DNA of 64,000 nucleotides from Actinomadura harenae (lineage in GTDB: Bacteria; Actinomycetota; Actinomycetes; Streptosporangiales; Streptosporangiaceae), in assembly GCF_003696215.1 (NCBI RefSeq), contig NZ_RFFG01000028.1, forward strand, positions 30,914 to 94,913. The letters are read 5' to 3'. The position numbers and the translations under genes were made by a program. The notes below the pieces were generated by a model, which had not been told where the DNA came from, did no database searches, and was given only the letters and a program-made list of their open reading frames with translations. Shown piece by piece: positions 6,918-14,686 of this stretch (its first letter is position 1; each line of letters begins with the position of its first letter).

Positions 6918-7462
6918 CCGTCACGACGCACGAGATTCACGACACCGTCGCCCGATACCTGCACCGGCATCCGGACGAAGCCGATCATCTGCGGCCGTTG
7001 ACCGATGCTCTGCTCACCGAGCGGGAGCTGACCTCGCGCAAAGAGTTCCGAGGCGGGCATGTCACGTGCGGTGCCGTGGTCATCGACGACGTCCGCCGGT
7101 TGCTGCTCATCCGACACAAGGCACTCGGGCGCTGGCTGCTGCCGGGAGGACACCTGGAGGCCGAGGACACCCGCCTGTTGTCGGCCGCGCTTCGCGAGTT
7201 GGAGGAGGAGACGGGCATCTCCTGGCATGGCGCGGTCACCCCTCCCGGCCACGACGTCACGCCCGTGGACATCGACGTCCACGTGATCCCGGCCAACCCG
7301 GCGAAACAGGAACCCGAACACTGGCACGCCGACTTCCGCTGGGCGTTCTGGGTGAAGGAGCCCGAGGTCGTCCTTCAGGCCGAGGAAGTGGACGGCTACG
7401 CATGGCGGCCGCGCACGGATGCCCCGACTCTCAAGCTGGCGGCCAAGCTCGCGTCGCTGTGA
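6914..7462 (+). CDS. NUDIX hydrolase
   Basis: A 182-residue protein with a Nudix box at about residues 76-100: GG-H-x-E-x-E-D...R-E-L-x-E-E-T-G-I. Two extra residues separate the first Glu from the R-E pair compared with the canonical spacing, a variant common in actinobacterial members. The metal-binding E-E pair is intact, so hydrolysis of a nucleoside-diphosphate-X substrate is expected. The start overlaps the preceding frame by ATGA, showing that HATPase, AdoHcyase-like and NUDIX genes were built as one coupled operon. Because the middle gene is broken, translation of this gene may now depend on reinitiation or its own ribosome site. Confidence 0.88.
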   Translation: MTVTTHEIHDTVARYLHRHPDEADHLRPLTDALLTERELTSRKEFRGGHVTCGAVVIDDVRRLLLIRHKALGRWLLPGGHLEAEDTRLLSAALRELEEETGISWHGAVTPPGHDVTPVDIDVHVIPANPAKQEPEHWHADFRWAFWVKEPEVVLQAEEVDGYAWRPRTDAPTLKLAAKLASL

Positions 7463-7514
7463 GACAACGCGTGGAAGTCGCTGATGTCGCGCTGCGGGAC
7501 GTCTTCCCTCGCGT

Positions 7515-7587
7515 GGGGGATCCTGGGGCTGTTCGGGGGAGGTGAGGGACCCTCGGGGTGGGGAGGTGGGAACCCGTCCGGCGGGGG
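7515..7587 (+). other. Guanine-run tract, possible G-quadruplex
   Basis: In 73 nt the + strand has runs of four or five G at 7515-7519, 7525-7528, 7535-7539, 7555-7558, 7560-7563 and 7583-7587, plus shorter runs. The loops are 1 to 24 nt, so a parallel quadruplex is plausible in the leader of the membrane-protein gene at 7624. No coding sequence is convincing across it. It could equally be simple compositional drift. Confidence 0.4.
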
Positions 7588-7623
7588 AAGCGTGGCCCAT
7601 GTTGGGAAATCCAAGATCTACCC

Positions 7624-8190
7624 ATGCGAATCAAGGCGCTTCACCCCTCACCGACCGTTGGCAACACCGCTCGGCCCGTTCCTGGCTGGGCCATCCGTTG
7701 CGCTCGGCTCATACCTCTTGTCGTACTTCCCTCGTGTCTGTGGCGGTTGCCGTTCGCCTTCGACTACGAGATGGGGCAGGTCTACCAGGTGCACAAGCCT
7801 TGGCACTGGTGGGTGATCCTGTACGTCTTCGGGCTCAGCGTCCTGTCCGAGGGGCTGGCCTATCTGTCGTTCGGACTGGTCGCCGGGTGGGGTGAGGTGG
7901 CGCCGTCCTGGCTTCCGTTCATCGGCGGCAAGCGCATTCCGCCGATGGCCGCGATCGTGCCGGCCACGCTGGGGGCCTTTGGGCTGATCGCGTTGTGGAA
8001 CCCCTATCCGCTCGCGCTGCTCCACATCGGAGGGGTTCCCCTCGTCGAGTACTCCAACGGCTGGTGGAAGGCCCTCTCGGCCGTGGCCGCCCTCCCGTTG
8101 AGCCTGTGGGGTCCGCTTCTCCTGGCGATCACGTTCGCGTACTACAAGCGCCGCCAGGGAGAAGCGGTGACCCAGTCCGTATCCGCCTGA
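7624..8190 (+). CDS. Multi-pass membrane protein of unknown function
   Basis: A 188-residue hydrophobic protein with about four membrane segments: C-A-R-L-I-P-L-V-V-L-P, W-V-I-L-Y-V-F-G-L-S-V-L, M-A-A-I-V-P-A-T-L-G-A-F-G-L-I-A-L and L-P-L-S-L-W-G-P-L-L-L-A-I. It has a short basic N-terminus and a basic cytoplasmic tail (Y-Y-K-R-R-Q-G-E). I recognise no domain with certainty; similar small membrane proteins recur near regulators in actinomycetes. ATG 7624 is chosen because the longer frame from 7558 would start in the G-run tract with a non-conserved-looking sequence. It is convergent with the MarR-like gene at 8203 with a 12-bp gap. Confidence 0.6.
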   Translation: MRIKALHPSPTVGNTARPVPGWAIRCARLIPLVVLPSCLWRLPFAFDYEMGQVYQVHKPWHWWVILYVFGLSVLSEGLAYLSFGLVAGWGEVAPSWLPFIGGKRIPPMAAIVPATLGAFGLIALWNPYPLALLHIGGVPLVEYSNGWWKALSAVAALPLSLWGPLLLAITFAYYKRRQGEAVTQSVSA

Positions 8191-8202
8191 TCTTCGGGCC
8201 TC

Positions 8203-8625
8203 TCAGGAGTGGGACAGGTCGGCTGCCAGGCGGGTGGTGATGGCCTCGAGGACTCGGGCCGTCGTGGCCAGGTCCTCGGGGCTCGCGACGCTGTAGGCGC
8301 GGGTGATGGTGTCGACGGACGCGGCGCGGACGGTCGCGACGAGAGCGCGGCCCGACTCGGTGGGCTCGATGTCACCGCTGGGGACTTCGTGGACGTAGCC
8401 GCTGGCCAGGAGCTTGCCCAGGGCGATCTCGACCGCGGCCCGGTCCCACTGGGTCAGGGCGGCGATGCGGGTGGTGTGCGCCTCGGGGGTGGTCGGGGCG
8501 GCGAGCTGGCTGAGGGTGATCCACTGCTTCTCGTCCAGGGTGGTGCCGCCGAGGGCCCGGGCCAGGACGACGGTGTGGTGCTTCTCGGCCTGGCCGATGA
8601 TCTTCGGGGTCAGGGTGGTGGTCAT
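8203..8625 (-). CDS. MarR-like winged-helix regulator
   Basis: A 140-residue protein opening M-T-T-T-L-T-P-K-I-I-G-Q-A-E-K. It has a winged-helix arrangement: L-A-A-P-T-T-P-E...R-A-A-V-E-I-A-L-G-K-L-L-A-S-G-Y-V...I-E-P-T-E-S-G-R-A-L-V, where T-E-x-G is the wing's closing turn. This matches the MarR/PadR-like regulators common in Streptomyces, although the D-R-R wing signature is absent. ATG 8625 is chosen over an upstream in-frame start at 8670, because AGGAGCAC lies 5 nt upstream of it. It could autoregulate; no target operon is obvious. Confidence 0.7.
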   Translation of the reverse strand: MTTTLTPKIIGQAEKHHTVVLARALGGTTLDEKQWITLSQLAAPTTPEAHTTRIAALTQWDRAAVEIALGKLLASGYVHEVPSGDIEPTESGRALVATVRAASVDTITRAYSVASPEDLATTARVLEAITTRLAADLSHS

Positions 8626-8705
8626 GGTGTGCTCCTCGTTCCTGTGGTGGGGACGAGTTGATTTTGGCACTGAGTTTCAGTTGGAGTCAAGCCTCTCTTT
8701 TTGCC

Positions 8706-9227
8706 TCAGTCCGCCAGCGGGAGAAGGTCCGGGCCGTCCGACTCGACGGCCAGGGTGACGATGCGGAGCAGGTCGGAGAGCTGGCGGCGCTGCGCCGGAG
8801 TCAGCGCCGCCAGGAGCACGTGCTCGCCGGACGACCGGTCCTCGTAGACCGACTCCCACGCCTCGCACGCCTTCGCCGTCAGTCGGACGAGCAGGCGGCG
8901 GCGGTCGTCCGGATCGGGGACGCGGTCCACGTATCCGTCGCGCTCCAGGCGTTCCAGGCGGTTGGTCAGAGTTGCGGGGCGGACGTCCAGGACCCCGGCG
9001 AGCCAGGTCGGGCCCGCCTGGTACGGGACGCCCGTGGAGCGCAGCCACCAGATGACGTCGTACTGCCAATCGTGCAGGCCGAGCCCGGCGAGCGCCTCCT
9101 CGCGCTCCCGGCGCAGCCTCCTCACGATCACCTGCATGCGGGTGACCGCGCCTTCCACGTCGGCGTCGAGATCGGGCAGCTCGCGGGACCAGAACGCGAT
9201 GTGCCGGTCGATGGAATCCTGGGCCAT
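8706..9227 (-). CDS. MarR family transcriptional regulator
   Basis: A 173-residue MarR protein. The HTH lies at about residues 70-95 (W-L-A-G-V-L-D-V-R-P-A-T-L-T-N-R-L-E-R-L), followed by the family wing signature D-P-D-D-R-R-R-L-L-V-R-L-T. The N-terminal W-S-R-E-L-P-D-L-D segment is typical of a longer MarR subgroup. It is divergent from the esterase at 9309. The ATG sits 7 nt after a TAGTAT hexamer with no ribosome site between, so a leaderless transcript is likely. Control of the esterase through the intervening repeats is inferred. Confidence 0.85.
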   Translation of the reverse strand: MAQDSIDRHIAFWSRELPDLDADVEGAVTRMQVIVRRLRREREEALAGLGLHDWQYDVIWWLRSTGVPYQAGPTWLAGVLDVRPATLTNRLERLERDGYVDRVPDPDDRRRLLVRLTAKACEAWESVYEDRSSGEHVLLAALTPAQRRQLSDLLRIVTLAVESDGPDLLPLAD

Positions 9228-9308
9228 GGCCGCGATACTACCATTTCGAATATTTCCATTTCGTAGTACTGTCCCTCCCCGTCACCCCCGACGACGAGGA
9301 GGACCGCC
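9228..9308. promoter_or_regulatory. Divergent MarR/esterase promoter with repeats
   Basis: CCATTTCG occurs twice in direct orientation (9241-9248 and 9256-9263), separated by one and a half helical turns. They are bracketed by TACTAC (9236-9241) and GTAGTA (9263-9268), a 6-bp inverted repeat. The same bracket supplies -10-like hexamers for both directions: TAGTAT on the minus strand (9240-9235) and TAGTAC on the plus strand (9264-9269). The region is distinctly AT-rich. A repressor bound here would block both promoters. Confidence 0.55.
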
Positions 9309-10352
9309 ATGCCGCTCTGGCCCGACGACCTGGCCGGACAGGTCCACGAGCACACCTTCGACAGCGCGCTGCTGCGCGACAACCCGCTCGGCGACCCGCA
9401 CGAACGCCCGCTGTGGGTCTACACGCCGCCCGGCTACGACGCCGATCCCGGACGCCGCTACCCGACCGTCTACATGCTGCTCGGCTACACCGGGCGCCTC
9501 GAGGCGTGGCGTCAGGCGTCCTCCTCCTACCGCGAGCCCGTTCCCGTCGCCGCCGACCGGCTGTTCGCGCGCGGTGAGGCGCCGCCCGCGATCGTGGTGT
9601 TCGTGGACGCGTTCACCACGTACGGCGGTAGCCAGTACGTCGACTCGCGCGGTACCGGGCGCTACCACTCCTACCTGTGCGACGAGGTCGTCCCGTGGGT
9701 GGACGCGCACTACCGGACGCTCGCCTCCCGCGACCATCGCGGGATCGCGGGCAAGTCCAGCGGAGGGCTCGGCGCGTCCATCACGTCGATGATGCGTCCC
9801 AACCTGTTCGGCGCGTTCGCGACGCACTCGGGCGACTCGCTGTCGGAGGCGCAGTACACGCCGCACTTCTACAAGGCCGTCCGTGACCTGCGCGCCTACG
9901 ACGCCGACATCTTCGCCTGGTGGGAGGACTTCCGGTCGCGCGTGGCGTTCACCAGGCCGGAGGACCTGCGGCTGCTGGAGATCCTCGGTGTTTCGGCCTG
10001 TTTCTCGCCCGCCGAGGACGGCACTCCCCTGCTCCCCTTCGACCCGGTGACCGGCGCGCTGCGTCCGGACGAGTGGCAGCGGTGGCTCGACTGGGATCCT
10101 GTGCGGATGGCCCCGTCCCACGCGGACGCGCTGCGCTCGATGCACGGCATCTGGATCGACGCGGGAACGAGCGACGAATGGTTCCTCGACCTGGGCGCGA
10201 CGGCGTTCCGGCGGGCGGTCGCCGACGCGGGCGTCCCCGACGACCGGGTCTTCTTCGAACTGTTCGACGGCGGTCACATGGCGGTCGAATACCGCCAACC
10301 ACCCGCCATCGCTTGGCTCTCCCGCATCCTGAGCCCCACTAGCGACGGGTGA
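9309..10352 (+). CDS. Alpha/beta-hydrolase esterase (esterase-D/enterochelin-esterase fold)
   Basis: A 347-residue predicted cytoplasmic esterase. The nucleophile elbow is G-K-S-S-G-G with Ser at about residue 150; a D-G-G-H-M segment near the C-terminus supplies the His. The P-x-G-Y-D...Y-P-T-V-Y-M-L-L-G-Y opening and Y-L-C-D-E-V-V-P-W-V-D motif are typical of the putative-esterase family (PF00756), which includes antigen 85, esterase D and enterochelin esterases. No signal peptide is seen. ATG 9309 follows GAGGAGGA. It is divergent from a MarR gene, and its last 14 bp overlap the end of the convergent membrane protein. Confidence 0.83.
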   Translation: MPLWPDDLAGQVHEHTFDSALLRDNPLGDPHERPLWVYTPPGYDADPGRRYPTVYMLLGYTGRLEAWRQASSSYREPVPVAADRLFARGEAPPAIVVFVDAFTTYGGSQYVDSRGTGRYHSYLCDEVVPWVDAHYRTLASRDHRGIAGKSSGGLGASITSMMRPNLFGAFATHSGDSLSEAQYTPHFYKAVRDLRAYDADIFAWWEDFRSRVAFTRPEDLRLLEILGVSACFSPAEDGTPLLPFDPVTGALRPDEWQRWLDWDPVRMAPSHADALRSMHGIWIDAGTSDEWFLDLGATAFRRAVADAGVPDDRVFFELFDGGHMAVEYRQPPAIAWLSRILSPTSDG

Positions 10353-12351
10353 CCGCGCGCGTGACACCCGCGGCGACCGTGGACACCAGGATCCAGCCGA
10401 CGGCGACCAGCACGTACGAGAACCACTGCGCCGCGCCCTTGGGGTTGAAGGCGTACTTCTGGCCCAGCGTCACCAGCGGCAGCATGAGGTCGAGGGTGTA
10501 GACGAACGGGTTGAAGTGCGGGGCCTCGTCCTTCTTCAGCGGGGCCGGGTGGTCCAGGGAGAACACGGTCGTGCCGATGACCAGGAAGAACGCCACCCAG
10601 GCGGCGGCGCGCCAGGGCCGGTAGCCGTAGCCGACCGTCACGTCCTGGACGAGGCTCCACGCGCGCGCGATGAGCGGCTTGAAACGGCGCTGGCCGCGCT
10701 CCCGTTCGTAGAGGATGCGCTGCGCCTGCGGCTGCCGCCCCAGGTGGACGTACATCTGGGCCAGTTGGTCACACGCCTGGGAGCGCTGGTCCTGCGGAGC
10801 GCGTTCCACCCAGTCAAGGCGTTCGCGGGCGGTCAGGGCCGGTTGCAGCGTCTCGTAGACGAGACCGTCCATGCTCAGGTTCTCGGGCCACTTCTCTGGG
10901 AGATCGCGCAGAACGCCTATGCGGGCGCCGTCGAGGACCACCCGGCCCTCGACGGCGTCGCCGGGCAGGAGGACGAGCTCGGTGGTCTGGATTCCGGAGG
11001 CGTCGAGTGCCGTGCCCCCGGGGATCCGCAGTTCGATCCCTGTCAGGTCGACGTCGAGACGGAATCGGCTGTCGACAAGACGGACCTCTTGGTCCGCCCA
11101 CACGTTCAGCAGGCGGAGGCCGGAGGCGACCTCGTTGCGCGTGAAGCGGAAGGAGGCCCCGGTCGGGGCGCCGCTCAGCCGCATCCTGCTCGCGAGCACA
11201 CTGCCGTCCAGGCGGCTGTTGCTGATGCGGATCTCGCCGTCCGCGCGCAGCCTGCCCAGCCGCAGGGTGCCGCCGACCTCGCCGTTCTCCATGTCCACGC
11301 ACACCCCGTCGCGGCCGGGGCCGAGGGACGCTTCGACCAGGCTGAAATCCCCCACGACACGCGCGCCGCGCAGGCGGATGTCACCGCCGCGCAGCGTCAG
11401 GCGGGGCGCGTCGAGGTGGCCGATGGACGCGCGGTCCAGGTTGAGCGCGACATGGCCGGCGCCGTCCAGAACGGCGTCGGCGAGGTGCACGCCCCCGTCG
11501 AAGCGGACACCGACCAGCCGGACCTCGCCTTCGACGGTCAGGCCGCTCTCGCACCAGAAGGCGCCGGTGACGTGGGCCCGCGCCGCGCTGAGCGCGAACC
11601 CGCCCGGATTGCTCAGCCGCGCGTCGGAGAGCAGCATCGGGCCGCCGATCTCGGCGCTGCGCATCCGGATCTCGCCCTCCGCCGCCATGCCGCAGCCGTC
11701 GACGCCCTCGCCGATGCCGGCGTTGTCGATGTCGAGCGCGACGGCTCCGGGGTTCACGACGCGTGCGTGGGCGAGGTCGAACTGGCCGGTGATCCGCGCC
11801 CCGCGCAGCACCACGGGACCGTCCGCGACCAGGTCGGGGCAGGCCAGGTCACCGCGCACCGAGACGCCTTCGCCGTCGATCGCGACGTCGCTCTCCGAGC
11901 GTCCGATGGTCGCGCCCTTCAGGCGGAGACCGCCGGTGATCTCGCCCTGGTCGATGCGGATCCCGTGCTCGATCTCGGTGCCGCGCAGGTCGAGCAGGCC
12001 TTCGATCCGAACGCGCGGCGCCTTGAGCTGGTGGAGGCGGCTGCCGACGAGCCGGACGGTGCGGGTGACGGCCTCGGCCAGTCGGAGCGGCGCGTCGAAG
12101 GCGCAGTCCTCGCAGATCAGCGCGACGTCGATGGAGGCGCCCATCAGGTCGAGCCTCCCGGTGACCGTGGCCCCGCGGAGCCGGATCGCGGCGAGTTGCC
12201 CCGGCTCCGGGTCGTGCCCGCCGAGCAGCAGGAGCCTGATGACCTCGGCGCGGATGGTGGTGGTGGGGGTGGTCGTGAGGTCGGCCCAGGCGCCGGTGGG
12301 GAAGGCGTCCCAGAGGAGCTGCTCGGCGTCGGTCAGGTCGTCGGGGGGCAC
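10339..12351 (-). CDS. Beta-helix-repeat membrane protein
   Basis: A 670-residue protein. Residues about 45-500 form roughly twenty imperfect repeats of 20-25 residues with the pattern G-x-(L/I/V)-x-L-x-(G/D)-A-x-(L/I), as in pentapeptide-like or bactofilin-like right-handed beta helices. Residues 500-580 are a soluble linker (R-L-D-W-V-E-R, Y-E-R-E-R-G-Q-R-R) and the C-terminus has two to three membrane segments (A-A-A-W-V-A-F-F-L-V-I-G, L-D-L-M-L-P-L-V-T-L-G-Q, S-Y-V-L-V-A-V-G-W-I-L). Relatives are often labelled 'oxidoreductase', but no cofactor motif is visible. The helix probably scaffolds at the inner membrane face. The gene lies 4 bp downstream of the wHTH gene on the same strand. Confidence 0.72.
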   Translation of the reverse strand: MPPDDLTDAEQLLWDAFPTGAWADLTTTPTTTIRAEVIRLLLLGGHDPEPGQLAAIRLRGATVTGRLDLMGASIDVALICEDCAFDAPLRLAEAVTRTVRLVGSRLHQLKAPRVRIEGLLDLRGTEIEHGIRIDQGEITGGLRLKGATIGRSESDVAIDGEGVSVRGDLACPDLVADGPVVLRGARITGQFDLAHARVVNPGAVALDIDNAGIGEGVDGCGMAAEGEIRMRSAEIGGPMLLSDARLSNPGGFALSAARAHVTGAFWCESGLTVEGEVRLVGVRFDGGVHLADAVLDGAGHVALNLDRASIGHLDAPRLTLRGGDIRLRGARVVGDFSLVEASLGPGRDGVCVDMENGEVGGTLRLGRLRADGEIRISNSRLDGSVLASRMRLSGAPTGASFRFTRNEVASGLRLLNVWADQEVRLVDSRFRLDVDLTGIELRIPGGTALDASGIQTTELVLLPGDAVEGRVVLDGARIGVLRDLPEKWPENLSMDGLVYETLQPALTARERLDWVERAPQDQRSQACDQLAQMYVHLGRQPQAQRILYERERGQRRFKPLIARAWSLVQDVTVGYGYRPWRAAAWVAFFLVIGTTVFSLDHPAPLKKDEAPHFNPFVYTLDLMLPLVTLGQKYAFNPKGAAQWFSYVLVAVGWILVSTVAAGVTRAVTRR

Positions 12352-12355
12352 CGGA

Positions 12356-12910
12356 TCATTCTGGAGGGGCGTCGTCGTGCGGGCCAGACTCGGCGGGGAA
12401 CAGGATCGGGCTGAGGAGATATCGGGATCGTCCCGGTTCCGACGTGTTGGCCAGGTGGGGGACGATCGCGGCGCGGAGGTCGGCGAGGAGTGCCGTCAGT
12501 TCGCCGGGGTTCAGCCAGACGGCGTGCTGCCGGTAGCCGAGCGGGTCGGACGACGGGTCGGAGTCGTCGCGGTCGAGGTAGGCGTCGAACTCGGCGGCCA
12601 GGGCGGCGAGCGCGGCGGTGAACGCGGCGCGGTGGTCGTCCGGGGACAGGGCCGCGGCCTCGGCGGGGTCGACCGAGGCGCGGTCGCGGCCGAGCCGGTA
12701 GCGGCGTTCGACCGCGCCGCGGACGCGCCGTTCGCCCGCGACCTCCAGGACTCCCGCGGCGGCGAGCACGTCGACGTGGCGGTAGACGGTGGCCTTGGAG
12801 ACGTCCGTGATCAGCTCGGCGAGGCGCGAGGTCGGCAGGACGCGGCCGCCGCGCAACGCGTGCACGATCCGCAGTCGGACGGGGTGGGCGAAGAGGTCCA
12901 GTGTGCGCAC
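12356..12910 (-). CDS. Winged-helix (ArsR-like) transcriptional regulator
   Basis: A 184-residue protein. Residues 1-75 form an ArsR/HTH_20-type winged helix (L-D-L-F-A-H-P-V-R-L-R-I-V-H-A-L-R, then S-R-L-A-E-L-I...S-K-A-T-V-Y-R-H-V-D-V-L-A-A-A-G-V-L-E-V). The C-terminal half is helical, possibly a ligand or dimer domain. No metal-binding Cys are seen. The start is GTG 12910. It is divergent from the alpha/beta hydrolase at 12948 with only 37 bp between them, and the membrane protein follows 4 bp downstream, so all three genes may respond to it. Confidence 0.82.
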   Translation of the reverse strand: MRTLDLFAHPVRLRIVHALRGGRVLPTSRLAELITDVSKATVYRHVDVLAAAGVLEVAGERRVRGAVERRYRLGRDRASVDPAEAAALSPDDHRAAFTAALAALAAEFDAYLDRDDSDPSSDPLGYRQHAVWLNPGELTALLADLRAAIVPHLANTSEPGRSRYLLSPILFPAESGPHDDAPPE

Positions 12911-12947
12911 ACCATGAATGGTCTCACAGGTGCTACCTTTCGCAAGT

Positions 12948-13829
12948 ATGAGAACGGATGAGTGGACTCCCCCGTCCTACGCCGACCCCGACGCCTTCGA
13001 GGAGCATGAGGTCGCGGTCGGCTCGGTCGGCGGGGCGCTGGTGTCGCCGCATACCGGGGGCCGGGCCGGGGTCGTGCTGCTGAGCGGTGGCGGACCGTTC
13101 GACCGGGACGGGACGGCCGGGCCGAACAAGCCGCTGAAGGACCTCGCCTGGGGGCTAGCCGGGCGGGGCATCGCCTCGGTGCGGTTCGACAAGCCGTCCG
13201 GGCAGGCCGCGACCATGACCGACGAGTACGTGCCGTTCGCCGCGGAGGCCGTCCGACGGTTGCGTGACCTGGTGGAACGTGTGTTCGTCGTCGGACACAG
13301 CATGGGCGGCAAGGTCGCGCCGCGCGTCGCGGAGGCCGTCCCGGCGGACGGCCTGGTGCTGCTCGCGGCGGACGCGGAGCCGATGCACCGCGCGGCCGTG
13401 CGGGTGACACGGCATCTGGCGTCGCTCGACCCCGCGTACGCGGAGTTCGGCGCGCAGATCGAACGGCAGGTGGCGGCGCTGGACGTGCTGACCCCGGACA
13501 CGCCGTCCGCCGACCTGCCGTTCGGGCTGCCCGCGTCCTACTGGGCCGACCTGCTCGGCTACGACCCGGTCGCGGCGGCCGGCGCGGCCGGCCTGCCGAT
13601 GTTCGTCGGGCAGGGCGGACGCGACTACCAGGTGACCCTCGCCGACGACCTCTCCCGCTGGCGCGCCGCGTTCGACGCCCGGCCGGACGTGACGTTCCGG
13701 GTCTACGAGGCCGACGACCACATGTTCTTCCCTGGATCCGGGCCGTCCGGCCCCGTCGACCACCTCCGCCCGCAACACGTGGACGAGGAGGTCGTCGTGG
13801 ACGTCGCGGCCTGGCTGGTCGCGCATTGA
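12948..13829 (+). CDS. Alpha/beta hydrolase
   Basis: A 293-residue hydrolase of the dienelactone-hydrolase/BAAT-like type. G-H-S-M-G-G places the nucleophile Ser at about residue 118; an Asp in G-G-R-D-Y and a His in D-D-H-M-F-F-P near the C-terminus complete the triad. The substrate is unknown. ATG 12948 is preferred: it lies 8 nt after TACCTT (12934-12939) with no ribosome site, consistent with a leaderless mRNA; the longer frame from 12918 would run into the divergent promoter. The wHTH gene opposite is the likely regulator. Confidence 0.83.
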   Translation: MRTDEWTPPSYADPDAFEEHEVAVGSVGGALVSPHTGGRAGVVLLSGGGPFDRDGTAGPNKPLKDLAWGLAGRGIASVRFDKPSGQAATMTDEYVPFAAEAVRRLRDLVERVFVVGHSMGGKVAPRVAEAVPADGLVLLAADAEPMHRAAVRVTRHLASLDPAYAEFGAQIERQVAALDVLTPDTPSADLPFGLPASYWADLLGYDPVAAAGAAGLPMFVGQGGRDYQVTLADDLSRWRAAFDARPDVTFRVYEADDHMFFPGSGPSGPVDHLRPQHVDEEVVVDVAAWLVAH

Positions 13830-13890
13830 CGCGGCGGCATCCGGGCCTCCTCGGTCGCGTCCCGGCTGTCGGCCAGGTCACATGGCCAAC

Positions 13891-13918
13891 TTGTTTAAAT
13901 TTGAACTAGTATGGGGTC
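13891..13918 (+). promoter_or_regulatory. Promoter with AT-rich palindrome before the dioxygenase
   Basis: GTTTAAATTTGAAC at 13893-13906 is a 14-bp palindrome with a single mismatched pair, unusually AT-rich for this genome. It directly abuts TAGTAT (13907-13912), a near-consensus -10 that ends 6 nt before ATG 13919, so transcription probably begins at the start codon. A repressor bound to the palindrome would occlude the promoter. No adjacent regulator gene exists to pair with it. Confidence 0.5.
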
Positions 13919-14680
13919 ATGGTCAGGATGCCAGCGATCTATCTCAGCCACGGCGCCCCGCCGCTCGCCGACGACCCCTTCTGGCCCGGCGAGCTGGCGG
14001 CCTGGGCCGCCGACCTGCCGCGCCCCGAGGCCGTCCTCATGGTGTCGGCGCACTGGGAGGACGCGCCGGTCACGGTCGGCGCCACCGCGCCCGTCCCGCT
14101 CGTGTACGACTTCTGGGGATTCCCGGAGAAGTACTACCAGGTCACCTACCCCGCGCCCGGCGCGCCGGACCTCGCCGCGAAGGTCCGCGGCCTGCTCGGC
14201 CCCTCGGTCCACGAGGCCCCCGAACGCGGCCTCGACCACGGCGCGTACGTCCCGCTCAAGGAGATGTACCCCGACGCCGACGTCCCGGTGCTCCAGATGT
14301 CGATGCCGACGCTCGACCCGGCCGAGCTCTACGACCTCGGCCGGCGGCTCGCGCCGCTCCGCGACGAGGGCGTGCTGATCGTCGGCAGCGGCTTCTTCAC
14401 CCACAACCTGCGCGCGCTCGACCCGTCCGGCCGCGTCGCCACCGCGACCGCCGAGTTCGACGAGTGGGGCCGCCGCGCCCTCGACGCGCACGACGTGGAC
14501 GCGCTGCTCGACTTCCAGCACAAGGCCCCGGCCTCCGCGTTCGCCCACCCGCGCACCGAGCACTTCGCCCCGCTGTTCGTCACGCTCGGCGCCTCGTCCG
14601 GGGACGGCGAGGACGACACCAGCCAGCCCATCGACGGGTACTGGCTCGGCATGGCCAAGCGGTCGGTCCAGTTCGGCTGA
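13919..14680 (+). CDS. Class III extradiol dioxygenase (LigB/DODA family)
   Basis: A 253-residue protein matching the YgiD/4,5-DOPA-dioxygenase group of the LigB superfamily. Metal ligands are visible as His 11 (Y-L-S-H-G-A-P), His 45 (S-A-H-W-E) and His near 107 (L-D-H-G-A-Y-V-P-L); the C-terminal T-E-H-F-A-P-L-F is also conserved in the family. The expected role is non-haem Fe(II) cleavage of an extradiol ring or a related quinol substrate in the cytoplasm. ATG 13919 is supported by the -10 hexamer 7 nt upstream; ATG 13928 is the alternative. It is convergent with the amidohydrolase 6 bp away. Confidence 0.87.
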   Translation: MVRMPAIYLSHGAPPLADDPFWPGELAAWAADLPRPEAVLMVSAHWEDAPVTVGATAPVPLVYDFWGFPEKYYQVTYPAPGAPDLAAKVRGLLGPSVHEAPERGLDHGAYVPLKEMYPDADVPVLQMSMPTLDPAELYDLGRRLAPLRDEGVLIVGSGFFTHNLRALDPSGRVATATAEFDEWGRRALDAHDVDALLDFQHKAPASAFAHPRTEHFAPLFVTLGASSGDGEDDTSQPIDGYWLGMAKRSVQFG

Positions 14681-14686
14681 CCGTCC

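Noticed and set aside
6914..7462. NUDIX box considered defective because of non-canonical spacing
   Set aside because: The R-E and E-E residues are intact and the two-residue insertion is a known variant in actinobacterial members.
10516..12961. Two long + strand frames opposite the beta-helix membrane protein
   Set aside because: Composition is dominated by Arg, Ala, Asp and Pro without motifs; the minus-strand protein shows regular repeats and membrane helices.
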